64,000 bases of DNA from positions 434,001 through 498,000 of the forward strand of contig OZ037851.1 of assembly GCA_964035575.1 (NCBI GenBank), written 5' to 3'. The notes below the pieces were generated by a model. It worked only from the letters and a program-made list of their open reading frames with translations. It ran no database searches and had not been told where the DNA came from. The position numbers and the translations under genes were made by a program. The stretch's first letter is position 1. Each line of letters begins with the position of its first letter. The DNA comes from Rhynchopus sp. YZ270_cl-10. Its lineage: Eukaryota; Euglenozoa; Diplonemea; Diplonemida; Diplonemidae. This document shows positions 29,480 through 39,173 of the stretch, one piece after another.

Positions 29480-30116
29480 TATGGCGACAAAGGTTAAACA
29501 ACAGTACAAGAATGTGGAGTGGCGAGGGGTGGTGGATACATATGCAACATCACAGGACTCGTCATGGATATGTGTCTCTGTGAGTTGCCTATGATTGCTG
29601 TGGCTCTACTGCCCCCTCGACACTCCATGGTGGGTTAAATAAAAAAAGCGAACAAAAGTCAAAAACAATAAACACAATGGGTAGTATTTGAATCCAGGTT
29701 TCTTACATTTATTCCCACAATCACCTTCGAGGGCACGGATGCTCACGAATAATCGAATGAAGTAACCACAGCCCCCCTGCACCCGTTCACTTCAAAAAAT
29801 CACCGCTGAATTCCAGAAAAATTCCAGATCTGAAATAATGGAAATTTTCTGAAATCTGGATCCGGATACCGCCCATGAAATGATTTTGAATAAAGAATAA
29901 AGAATAGAGGAGAATTATTCCATATACTTTCATTCCACTGAATAGAAAAAGAAAACTTGAAAGATGAAATGTGCCTCTCGTGCACACAAATCTTTGAAGA
30001 AAAAGCATGATGACAATGCGCTGAAACTACAGAAACACCAACAAAAGGAGAGAGCTGAACGTACAGTGAACTATATATATATCCATACATACGTGATGTG
30101 TCTTTGAAAGAGGGCT
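29480..30116. repeat. 0.6 kb direct repeat, copy 2
   Basis: From ATGGCGACAAAGGTTAAACA to GATGTGTCTTTGAAAGAGGG. It carries small indels relative to copy 1. It ends 40 bases from the 3' end of the next gene (stop codon at 30156). Confidence 0.7.
29960..29995 (+). repeat. Hairpin B family member
   Basis: AAAGAT, ATGTGC, loop CTCTCGT, GCACA, ATCTTT. The outer stem AAAGAT/ATCTTT is perfect here and differs from copy 28895. Confidence 0.6.
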
Positions 30117-30155
30117 TATAAAGACGGTTATAGAATTGAAAAGGAGAGGGACATC

Positions 30156-32483
30156 TCACTGGCCGCTTTGGATGACACGGGAAACTATGCGGACACGTAT
30201 TTTACGCTGGTGTGGGCCGGGGTATTTTTTGTTCACATGCACACATGCCTGGCGGATTCGGTGTAGGGTCAGGCGCTCACCGTAGGATACAAGATCAGCC
30301 ACAAGAGTAGCCACAAGAGTAGCCACAAGAGCAGACACAAGAGCAGTCGCAGGAGCAGACACAAGAGCAACCACAAGAGCAGCCACAAGAGCAGCCTCAA
30401 GTGCAACCACAAGAACAGCCACAAGAGCAGCTTCAAGAGCAGCCACAAGAGCAGTCGCAGGAGCAGTCACAAGAGCAGTCGCAGGAGCAGTCACAACAAC
30501 AGCCACAAGAGCAGCCACAAGAGTAGTCTCAGGAGCAGACACAAGAGCAGCCACAAGGGCAGCCACAAGAGCCACAAGAGCAACTACAAAAGCAGTCACA
30601 AGAGCAGACACACGAGCAGCCTCAACAGCAGTCGCAGGAGCAGCCACACGACTGGCCACAAGAGCAGTCGCAGGAACAGCCATAAGAGCAGACACAAGAG
30701 CAACCACAAGATTAGTCGCAGGGCCAGACACAAGAGCAACCGCAGGAACAGCCATAAGAGCAGCCATAAAAGCAATCGCAAGATTAGTCGCAGGAGCAGA
30801 CACAAGAGTAGTTGCAGGAGAAGATACATGACTAGCCACAAGAGTAGTTGCAGGAGCAGCCACATGACTAGCCACAAGAGCAGCCACAAGAGCAGTCACC
30901 AGAGCAGCCACAAGAGCAGTCGCAGGAGCAGACACAAGAGCAGCCACAAGAGCAGCCACAGGAGTACCCACAACAGCAACCACAAGAGCAGCCACAAGAG
31001 CAGCCATAAGAGCAGTCACGAGAGCAGACACAAGAGCAGCCGCAAGATCCGCCGCAAGATCCGCCGCAAGATCCGCCGCAAGATCCGCCGCAAGATCCGT
31101 CGCAAGATCCGTCGCAAGTTGTTTATCCACTGTTTTGTGTGTTGATTCGTTCAAGCTGTCCGAGCGGAATGCATAAGAAACAAATGGATCCTTTGCGTGC
31201 ACCACCCCAAGGCTTGGGTACTTGTGTTTCATGTAGTTGCTGCTGGCACTTTGGTGGAACAACAACACCCCAGCAAGGATCACCAGTTCAGCTTCGTAAT
31301 AGGTAGGCTTTGCACTCAGTTCCGTCTTGAACCCCTGCCACTCCGCCTCGTCCATCCCGTACTTAAACTGATAGTACTCTGGGTAAGAGCTCTGGTTGAA
31401 CTTTGGCAGCTTCACAGACACAATCAAATCGCTCTTCCGCAGGAGTCCACCACGGAACTGTAGCTCTTCTTCCCCAATAACGAAAGAAATAATCTGCACA
31501 CGCCTCGCATAATGCTCACTGGGTATGTACGTCACGTTGCTGTTCGGATCAGCCACCTCTGCGTAATCTAACGAAGACAAATACAGCTTCCCTTGGTACA
31601 CCTGTTTCGGCACGAGGTTTTCATCGTACAAACGCTCCTCTCCGGAAAGCTTATCCTCCTCACTAGTCTCGTACGTCTTCATCCCAAGTGCGTACAGGAT
31701 TGCATGCTTTGGGCGCTGCCCCGCAGACACATACGGCACACCACCCGCGAGAGTCTTCAAGTAGGCAAAACCTGCAGCGACATCCCCGAGCTGCTCATCT
31801 CGCAACTTATTCATAAACTCATCTGAACGAATGTATTTCACGAATTTCTCGTAGGAGCTGGAGTATAGTTGGGAAAGGCGGACTTTGGAGTCATCGGACT
31901 GTTCGCACAATGTCAACAGGTCGCCCAGGTAGCGTGCAAACCCCTGCAACTCTTCTTCCCACGTTTGCAGCTTGGTTATTTCGTCAGCTGTTGCATCTGG
32001 TGCAGAACACGTCGACTTCAGACGCATGTGACGAAGGAACTCCTCTTTCCTCTCATACAACGCGAAAGGGTACTGCCCATAACCACAGCCCTCAGTGCTA
32101 TGCATCTTGACTTCCTGCTCAGTTAGAACCTCTTTGTAGTGGATTCCCCTGAATGCTGCAACCCTGTCCTCTGTTAGTGTTTGCGTCACGTCAGCGAACT
32201 CAAACACCTCGTCGTAGAGGAAGTCGCATTTATCAGGCAGGAGGTCAGTCAGCATCTTCTGTTTCGTCGGTTCCTTCTGTTTCTTCTGTTTCTTCTGTTC
32301 GTTCTCTTTCTTCTGTTCGTTCTCTTTCTTCTGTTCGTTCTCTTTCTTCTGTTCCTTCTTTTTCTGTTCCTCAGCCATCTCGCTGTACCCAAGGAAGCGC
32401 CTTTCCTTGTTTTTGTACCCAGAGATTTTGTAAGGGTTCATTTCGACCGTCGCCTCATCCCCACTGGAGTCATACCCTGCCAT
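30156..32483 (-). CDS. Unrecognised protein ending in a long Ala/Leu/Val repeat
   Basis: About 775 residues from the ATG at 32483, which lies 14 bases after CGCCACCTTGCAG. An in-frame start at 32630 would read through that acceptor and is less likely. Residues about 30-65 repeat KKENEQ. Residues about 75-450 form a normal-composition globular region (GYGQYPFALYERKEEFLRHM, SNVTYIPSEHYARRVQIISF, YYEAELVILAGVLLFHQ) that I cannot assign. From about 456 to 731 the sequence is built of four-residue units such as ALVA, ALVT and PATA, encoded by a 12-base minisatellite. A basic tail follows (HRIRQACVHVNKKYPG). The repeat looks hydrophobic, but its composition is set by the DNA repeat, so membrane spans should not be assumed. 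Confidence 0.6.
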   Translation of the reverse strand: MAGYDSSGDEATVEMNPYKISGYKNKERRFLGYSEMAEEQKKKEQKKENEQKKENEQKKENEQKKQKKQKEPTKQKMLTDLLPDKCDFLYDEVFEFADVTQTLTEDRVAAFRGIHYKEVLTEQEVKMHSTEGCGYGQYPFALYERKEEFLRHMRLKSTCSAPDATADEITKLQTWEEELQGFARYLGDLLTLCEQSDDSKVRLSQLYSSSYEKFVKYIRSDEFMNKLRDEQLGDVAAGFAYLKTLAGGVPYVSAGQRPKHAILYALGMKTYETSEEDKLSGEERLYDENLVPKQVYQGKLYLSSLDYAEVADPNSNVTYIPSEHYARRVQIISFVIGEEELQFRGGLLRKSDLIVSVKLPKFNQSSYPEYYQFKYGMDEAEWQGFKTELSAKPTYYEAELVILAGVLLFHQSASSNYMKHKYPSLGVVHAKDPFVSYAFRSDSLNESTHKTVDKQLATDLATDLAADLAADLAADLAADLAAALVSALVTALMAALVAALVVAVVGTPVAALVAALVSAPATALVAALVTALVAALVASHVAAPATTLVASHVSSPATTLVSAPATNLAIAFMAALMAVPAVALVSGPATNLVVALVSALMAVPATALVASRVAAPATAVEAARVSALVTAFVVALVALVAALVAALVSAPETTLVAALVAVVVTAPATALVTAPATALVAALEAALVAVLVVALEAALVAALVVALVSAPATALVSALVATLVATLVADLVSYGERLTLHRIRQACVHVNKKYPGPHQRKIRVRIVSRVIQSGQ
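30293..31115 (+). repeat. 12-base coding minisatellite
   Basis: Units of AGAGCAGCCACA and variants run for about 820 bases, ending in RATCCGCCGCAA-type units at 31045-31110. The period keeps the minus-strand frame open throughout. Variation between units is frequent, so the array is not newly expanded except for the homogeneous end near 31050-31110. Confidence 0.85.
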
Positions 32484-33442
32484 GTTGTTGTCGAAGCCTG
32501 CAAGGTGGCGGGAGTGATGTGGTGATAGGGGAAAGAAAAGAGGTAGGGTAGGGTACGCAAAGGTTGCTGACACCCATCGTCCTGAACCTCCTGCGAGGGG
32601 ATCAGGGTAGTAACGATGGTTGAACATCATTGTTTATCAGCTCTTTATTCGTGGGTGCAATGGGAGGTGGGAGAAATATATAAAAATATGGGGGGCTTCT
32701 GTCCTTTGCAGGTCGTAATTTGCGCTTTTTTTGTTGTTTTTTTTAATATGTTGTTCGTTGGTGTAGTCTTGATCCTAATACAATTTGTTTTATTTGGGCC
32801 GTCTGTACTCTGCAGCACACACCCCATCAATAGTACGACTCTTTATGTCAAAAAAACACACTCTTTTTATCGACAATTACCCACCCAGAGGGGTTCTGTA
32901 CTCTGTGTGTTGAAATCTTTTCTGGAATGTGAAAGTTGCCACCAGCATACGAAGATCTATCCACACAGGTGTATCAACAATCACTGTACACTCTACTAGG
33001 TAAAACATCTGTACTAAATATTGACTAAAATCCTTTCTTTTGGGTTGGCGGTCAATGCATACAAACCATTCAAATATGAGACCTTTGTTCACTTATTTCG
33101 TTTGATTTTTTTTGTCACATTTTAAATTTTTGAGGAATGTGCAGTGTGTGGGGACTTCAACTGCAACAACGATGACGAGGTTACAAAAACAGACACAGTA
33201 CCTTTTGTGTGAAACACACCAACGCACATAGGGGGGTTGCACGCAAACCACCCCAACAGTCTCTTCCTTCTTTGCAATTCGTAATCGTTAGGATTGTGGA
33301 GTTGCTGTCAATGTGCAAATACCCGATTTTAATTATTGTTTCGTTCATTTCACCACTTCATTCACCCCACCCCTAAGAAAGCATGGCACCATAGTGTGCA
33401 AAGCGTAGAGAACAAAACGAATTCCTGTGGAAACAAAAAGAG

Positions 33443-33490
33443 AAGTTGAAAGTGCATAACACCTCACCGTACATCAGCGGACGCAGGCAC
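33443..33490 (+). repeat. Dispersed repeat F, partial copy
   Basis: GTTGAAAGTGCATAACACCTC, CATCAGCGGACGCAGGCAC. It matches 38020-38076. A further block at 33540-33552, TTATCGAACCCC, matches the F hairpin loop. Confidence 0.45.
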
Positions 33491-33930
33491 TTAACAAAAA
33501 AAATAATTTTACTCCGATCAGGATTCGCGCTAAAGGCTGGTTATCGAACCCCAGAGACTTCATTGACATGCACATGGTTACCCCGAATGAAGTTGAATGC
33601 ACATGATCATTCCTGCATCCACATAAATTGAAAAGTAATTTTTTTTTTTTGAGAAAAATACACTCTCTCTGTCACCCCTAACTCAGGTGACCCGCACCTC
33701 ACATCCTCCCAACCCACCGAATGTCCGCTCATCAATACAAACCAAAATCAAAAAAAAAAACCTAAAGGTAGACTAACAAAGAAGATAGGAAAAAAGGGGG
33801 GGCAAAAATATTACCATAATTGTAGCTCGTTTGGAATTTGCCGAATACTAAGAGGGAAGGGGGGGCAAAAGGTTTTTTGAACACAGTTTTGTTGGTATTT
33901 GTTTTTTTGCTCAGAAAATAACAGTTTATA

Positions 33931-33962
33931 TAAGACGAACCTAACCCTCACATGCTTTAGAA
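33931..33962 (+). repeat. Hairpin A family member
   Basis: TAAGACGAACCTAA, CCTCACATG, CTTTAG. Weak copy. Confidence 0.35.
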
Positions 33963-34350
33963 AAATATCAAAAGCAAACTTTTTAAAAAAAAAATCAAAT
34001 CAAATGAAATCGAGCGTGCTGCTTTGCTAGGGGAGAGAGTTGTGGGCTATACACAGTTGCTATGAGTGGTTTAGTCACCTAAAAAAAGGGTAAAATAGTG
34101 AGTGAGAAAGGCCTCAAAGGGACACAAGGCACTGCTCTGTGTTCAATCATCGTTGAGGTCTTGATATAAGATGTTTTGACCCACAGCCAACGCTATGACA
34201 TTACGCCATGGAAGCTGGTTTCTAAAAAGGGTGGAATTATGCTGACATCTCATGTGGAAGAAAATGGAAAAAATGGTGTGCAATTTTATGGAAAGTTTGC
34301 ACTGATGAGGAAAAGGGGTGATTTCCTCCTCCAAATCGTTGGTAAAACTT

Positions 34351-34388
34351 AAAATGAAAATGAATGTGCCTCTTGCATACACACTCTT
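34351..34388 (+). repeat. Hairpin B family member
   Basis: AAAATGAATGTGCCTCTTGC, then ATACACAC. Decayed copy with the inner stem partly kept. Confidence 0.35.
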
Positions 34389-34551
34389 TACTATCATTTT
34401 CGTGCGGGAACACATTGGGTTTTGAAATTTGGCTGTCTCTGTGGTTCGGGATGAAGATAGTATTGAACATATCACTGTCACAATCCGACTAGCAAAGAAA
34501 GGATCATTTTTTTTATTGTTTTCGAATGCAAGCCACAAAAACAAAACTCAA

Positions 34552-34590
34552 AAAGATGAATTCGTGCATCTCGTGCACATACACATCTAA
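34552..34590 (+). repeat. Hairpin B family member
   Basis: AAGATGAATTC, GTGCATCTCGTGCAC, ATACACATCTA. The AGATG/CATCT outer stem is kept. Confidence 0.5.
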
Positions 34591-35017
34591 CTGAGCTGAA
34601 CTGAGTGGGCCACAAAAGGTACCAAAAAAAAAAAAAATGGAGCAGCAGTCGGTATCCACAGATCTTTAAGCATCGGCTTTTATTCCAATTTTGATAATCT
34701 GTTGGTGTGGCCGCCATCGGAGCTTGGAGCCTTTTTCCACAAAACCCACTCGAATTTAACACACAATCGCGTATCTCTCACTCTCAACTTCGAGTTGCTG
34801 AGGATATTGTGATATTTGTTGCAACAGTTGCAGCTGCCATGCAGTCTGCACACATTTTGAAATCCTAAAGACGGATGGGGAGTAGGCTTAGGTTATATGA
34901 ATGAGAATTCTTGTCTGGGTGATATGGCCACATTCTGGTGGTGTGATGAGGGGAAGATAACAGGAAGATAGCCGGTCCCTTTGTGTGGGATTTTGAAAAG
35001 GAAAAAAAAAAAAACTT

Positions 35018-35050
35018 GAAAGATGAATGGGTCTCTAGTGCACACATCTA
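35018..35050 (+). repeat. Hairpin B family member
   Basis: GAAAGATGAATGGGTCTCTAG, TGCACACATCTA. The AGATG/CATCT outer stem is kept. Confidence 0.45.
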
Positions 35051-35207
35051 AAAAAAAAAGTGTCGCTTGTCGTTTCCTCACCCCTCTTCTTGTATTTGTT
35101 TGATGCGTTGACGCTTCCATGCACACTATCGCTTACCTATTGAGTGGTGGTGCGTTGCGAAGCACGGTTGGGTTGAGTGAACAATATGACACTTTCGGTT
35201 TACAAAG

Positions 35208-35480
35208 TACCGACCCTCCCCCGTGAAATTGTCCCCCCCTCCGACCCCCTTGAAATTGTCCCCCCTGGGGGAAAAAGTGAGGGGGGGACAATATCACGTA
35301 CGGCAAAAAGGGGGGACAATTTCTCGTACTGTAGGGGGGTGGCCGTTTTGGTGTGAAGAAGGGAGAGCAAAGGTTGTCCCTGCGACTCCCTTGAAATTGT
35401 CCCCCCCCTGCCTTGAAATTGTCCGTCGGGGCAAAATACCGGTTTTTGGGGGGGGACAATTTCACGGGGGAGGGTCGGTA
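35208..35480. mobile_element. Foldback element with GAAATTGTCCCC motif
   Basis: The ends TACCGACCCTCCCCCGTGAA (35208) and the inverse at 35461-35480 form a perfect inverted repeat of about 31 bases. In between, the motif GAAATTGTCCCCC occurs at least three times in one direction and three times inverted. If TA is the target duplication, the repeat proper starts at CCGACC. There is no coding capacity, so it is non-autonomous. Confidence 0.7.
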
Positions 35481-36259
35481 GTGTGCGTAAAAAAAAGAAA
35501 ATTTGAAAAGTGCAAACACTTTTAACCGGATACCCGGCGGGTGCAGACACTGGGGGAGAAGGAAAAAGGGGTGTGTATGTGTGTTGCCCTTTCGCAATCT
35601 CGTAAGGGAAAATGTTCGCTTTGTTCAAAAAAAAATTCACAGGCAGCTACAATATTAGTTTTCATTGTTCCAAAAAAAAAAAACGTAAAACAAAGGGGGG
35701 CAGAAAATGAAAAGCAATCGACCAGAGTCCTACCGAGGTTTAGATTGCATGGCCCCTTTGGATGCACATACTTGGATTTTTCTCTCCTTTCAAGTGAAAG
35801 AAAGAGAGGGGTGTGAAGGGGGAATAACCTGCTGACACGGCGTGGAGCCACTCCGGCAGGCAGAAGCGTGAGTATAATTTCCTACTTTCTGTTTCAAAGT
35901 TTCAAAATAAATAAAGAAGGTGTGCTGTCCAAAAAAGGAAAACACATTGTATTTATTGACCATAGTTTTTTTTCGACAACACTTCTAAAAAAAAACACTC
36001 TTTTCAGAGAAACTACAAAACAGAATAGGGTGAGCACTGTTCACCAAACCCCTTTTTTTGATGTTTCAAAAAAGAAAAAAAATAAATTATTACCGAACCA
36101 GATACCATAAACGCCACAGTCTAATAAAAAAAACGCAAAACGCAAAAAACGCTAAACCACAAAATAGGTGGTCGGTAGGACTGAAGGCAAATAATTGCAG
36201 ACAACAACTTTCTTTAAATTTTGCCATAACACTGCCCTATCAGAGAAAAGAAAATCGTG

Positions 36260-36292
<33 letters not shown>

Positions 36293-36537
36293 GAAGAAAA
36301 CCTAGCGGGCATGCTCATCTAATAATGAGGTACATTCCGCGCTTAGGCATCACCACCTTGAAATCAAAGCACTATCTAGGAACGAAATGGTCGCAAGGTG
36401 ACCATGTGCCACAGTGCTTCTTAATCACCTTAATAGGCAAAACAAAAGGTCTAAGTGAATGAAGATGCCACGGGTGTGGGAGTGGGGGATGTGGATGGCA
36501 CGTACGCCACTTTCAGTGCTGTCGTGCCTGATCAGGC

Positions 36538-36615
36538 TGGTATGGCATTCGCCATACCTATTAAATTTGGTTTTTTTTCCTGGTAGGGCAAGGTCCGCCC
36601 TCCTGCCCTACCAGG
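36538..36615. repeat. Two adjacent stem-loops
   Basis: GGTATGGC, attc, GCCATACC (36538-36557) is a perfect hairpin. CCTGGTAGGGCA and TGCCCTACCAGG (about 36578-36615) form a 12-base stem. An 18-base block, GCCATACCTATTAAATTT, recurs with one change at 37063-37080, so a larger element may lie between. Confidence 0.5.
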
Positions 36616-37148
36616 ATTTTTTTATTTTATTTTATTTTTTTGAGAAATGGTCAATTTTAAGCGCATTTTTTTTTTTTTTGAAATGTTGCGTACCGTGGCT
36701 TCGCCAGAAACTTTCGTTTTTAGAAAAATACGTAAGTAAACTTTACGGAAACTGACGTTAATTACGAACGACAGCGCTACTTTATGGCAACATTTTTTAG
36801 AAATACCGTGGCTTCGCCTGGAACCTTTGGTTGCCGTGGTTCTTTTATACATCTACTGAGGTTACTGATACGACAGCTGACACCCACTACGGCTTGTGGT
36901 TCACCCTCCCCACCCGCCTTTCACGATTTTGTGCATCAGAGGGGAGAAAGAGCCTCACCTTCTTGCGAGGGAGTCGCGCGCGCGAAGCGCGCAGCGACCG
37001 CTTTTACGGGGGGAAAGCTCGGGACTTTTTTTTGCGGGTTTTTTTTGGCCTGCCCTACCAGTGCCCTACCTATTAAATTTTTTTTCAAAACTCAGCGACA
37101 GCACTGGCCACTTTACTGAGATCAAAAAAAAAAAAGGGGGGGGTGAAG

Positions 37149-37232
37149 TCGATAGTGTGCAAACACCCCGCAGTCACCGACACTCTGCGGATTATCGAAC
37201 CCCGGAGTGTTGTTTGCATAAATTGCTGACAG
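37149..37232 (+). repeat. Dispersed repeat F, copy 2
   Basis: GATAGTGTGCAAACACCCC, then hairpin ACACTC, TTATCGAACCCC, GAGTGT, then ATTGCTGACAGG. It matches 18428-18523 with altered stem bases. Confidence 0.55.
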
Positions 37233-37249
37233 GAAAAAGAAAAAGAAAA

Positions 37250-37273
37250 GTGAATGTGTCTCGTACACATCAC
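37250..37273 (+). repeat. Hairpin B family member, minimal form
   Basis: GTGAATGTGT, CTCGT, ACACATCAC. ATGTGT/ACACAT and GTG/CAC pair. Compared with TGTGC/GCACA in other copies this is a compensated change. Confidence 0.55.
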
Positions 37274-37390
37274 CAAAAAAAAGGGGGGGTCCCGCCGTAG
37301 CCCGTTTACGACTATTAGCATATTGTGGGATTTGCAGAAGAGCAAAAAGTGAGCAAAAGAGGGAGGGGAGAAAAAAGCGATATTTGACAC

Positions 37391-37687
37391 CAGGCTCTCC
37401 GCTAGGTACTAAAGTTCTGTTGATTGTCAACAGAACTTTTTGAAAATGGGGAAAAAAAAAAAAAAAAAAAGTTCTGCTGAGTGGTTCAGACCCGTTCTAC
37501 CTGTCAAAAAAGCTCAGGAGAAGAAGATATGGAGAGGTGAGTGCTCAAACGTCCCAAAAAAGTCAAAATCGGGCGTTGAAAAAAAAAAAAAAGTTGCGTA
37601 CCGTGCGCCTGCGGCGCAAGCATGTACCCCACCACGTGGACCATCAACAGAACATTTTCAAAATCGGAAATCCTAGCGGAGAGCCTG
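37391..37687. mobile_element. hAT-type MITE
   Basis: Terminal inverted repeats CAGGCTCTCCGCTAGG (37391-37406 and inverse at 37672-37687) are flanked by a perfect 8-base duplication, TTTGACAC (37383-37390 and 37688-37695). At 297 bases and without coding capacity it is a miniature element. Inside is a 13-base-stem hairpin, AAGTTCTGTTGA with its inverse, near 37411-37440. Its ends differ from those of the nearby autonomous hAT beyond the first four bases. Confidence 0.88.
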
Positions 37688-37934
37688 TTTGACACTCAAA
37701 AAAAAAACGCGTATTTACAAGATTTATTTTCTCTCGCTTTTTGTCTCTAGGGATCGCCTGGAGACTGTCAGGGAAAAATAACCCGCCTTCGGATATCGAA
37801 CACCACAGTTAAGAACAGAAATGTGCAATTATTCAAATGCAAACACAACGCACCTTGGCGTGTAAAAAAAATGATTGAGATAAATTTCTTTCGGTTGTCC
37901 ATATTTTTCTAGAAAAATAGAAATTTTATTTTGT

Positions 37935-37970
37935 AAGATGATCCTTAGCCTTGTTCGCCAAGAATCTTGA
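37935..37970 (+). repeat. Hairpin A family member
   Basis: TAAGATGATCCTTAGC, CTTGTTC, GCCAAGAATCTTG. AAGAT pairs fully with ATCTT, unlike other copies, while CTTAGC/GCCAAG has one mismatch. Confidence 0.5.
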
Positions 37971-38019
37971 AGGGGGTATAGATAAATGCGCACCTCAACA
38001 GACACAGACACCAAAAAAA

Positions 38020-38076
38020 GAGAAGTTGACAGTGCAAACACCTCGCCACACATCAGCGGACGCAGGCAACTGACAG
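38020..38076 (+). repeat. Dispersed repeat F, partial copy
   Basis: GTTGACAGTGCAAACACCTC, CATCAGCGGACGCAGGCAAC. It matches 33443-33490. Confidence 0.45.
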
Positions 38077-38504
38077 ACCAAAAAATAATGGATTGTTGGA
38101 TGGAAGGACGATCTTTTTGCGGCCCCTTTTTTTTTTGGGTCCGCCACCCATAACTGGGTGTGTGTCGCAACGCGGAATGCCATTTTTTTTTGTTTTTGTT
38201 TTTGTTTCTGTTTTTTTTTCTAATTATGAGGCAATTGAACATCCAGTGTTAGAGATAAAGTTGATAACGCGCAGACCACTCTTGATGCAGGCACTCTGAG
38301 TACCGCATACTGCACTACACATCCCGACAGAAGCAACTATTCGGGCAAGGGGCTTACTCTGCAACACAAGGAAAATGTGGGATATCTAAATAATTTTCCT
38401 CATATTGCCAGACACTAACTTTGTTCAAACATCTATTGCCCAGAAGTGCTCAATAATAGCCCGTTGAAATAAAAATTGTCCTGCAATACAAATCCCTCCC
38501 GTGA

Positions 38505-38578
38505 ACACTGTACCGGTGTGCAACCATGTAGTAGTCCTACATCCATTTCGTGGTTTGCATCTGACAAACAAAGTGAAT
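38505..38578 (+). repeat. Dispersed repeat C, copy 3
   Basis: ACACTGTACCGGTGTGCAACC, AGTCCTACATCCATTTCG, TGGTTTGCATCTGAC. It aligns with copies 1 and 2. Confidence 0.5.
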
Positions 38579-38791
38579 TTGATATAACACCTCAAGGTGC
38601 ATGCAGGCGCAAATAAAAGAGATACCTTCACAAAGATGACTGTGTCTCGCTGTGCACTTTCCTCAAAATGAAAATTACTGGAAAAAAAGGCGGGATTTTG
38701 AGGGGAGAGCGATCAGTTCTAAGAGAACAATTCACGTTCTCGCTTTTCTGCTCCTTATTTTTTTGAAACAAATTTGGGGGGGAAACTAGGG

Positions 38792-38831
38792 AAGATGAAA
38801 TGTGTCATGCGTATGTACACACCCACATCTT
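38792..38831 (+). repeat. Hairpin B family member
   Basis: AAGATG, AAATGTGTCATGCG, TATGTACACACCCA, CATCTT. The outer stem AAGATG/CATCTT is perfect, and the inner TGTGT/ACACA is a compensated variant of TGTGC/GCACA. Confidence 0.55.
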
Positions 38832-39173
38832 ATCTGGTGACTCTAAGGTCCACCGTGGTAAAAAAAGGGGATGGTGTTGGATAGGACAAACACCTCAATG
38901 ACCCTCCCCACCACTAAAGGGGTTTCTGTGCCTCCAGAGAGGAAAAGATTCCCCTTGGCTGTTTTTATTCATGTCATTTGTTTCTTTTTTGTGGGTATTT
39001 TCAGTGAAATTCACCCCTGTAATGAGTTATTTTCCAAAAATTCGTAACATAAAACAAAAAGAACCCCGATAAACCCATCCCCTCAGAACTAAACGCAAAA
39101 AAAAAAAAAATGAAACAATACCCAATCCCGAGATTGAAAAACCGAAATAAAAAATGAAACGGGCGTTTCGGAA

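Larger units (their letters stand above)
27644..30155. other. Gene-free spacer with a duplicated block
   Basis: About 2.5 kb. It holds repeat D (27893-27947), repeat D2 (28388-28430), a ~0.6 kb direct duplication (28448-29047 and 29480-30116) and two hairpin B copies inside that duplication. No coding region is supported. Confidence 0.5.
32640..39173. other. Long gene-free region with repeats and foldbacks
   Basis: About 6.5 kb, AT-rich. It contains hairpins of families A and B, repeats C and F, a foldback (35208-35480), a hAT-type MITE (37391-37687), a 36-base A run near 36260 and a pair of stem-loops near 36538-36615. No frame on either strand shows a recognisable protein. Confidence 0.5.

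Noticed and set aside
28448-30116. CRISPR-like direct repeats
   Set aside because: Only two long copies without short regular repeats and spacers, in a eukaryotic context.
30293-31115. Multiple membrane spans predicted from the ALVA repeat
   Set aside because: Hydrophobicity follows from the DNA repeat. There is no topology signal or conserved polar residue pattern.
30828-31145. Plus-strand Ser/His/Lys-rich frame opposite the minisatellite
   Set aside because: Shadow of the 12-base repeat on the other strand. The minus-strand frame extends well beyond the array into normal coding sequence.
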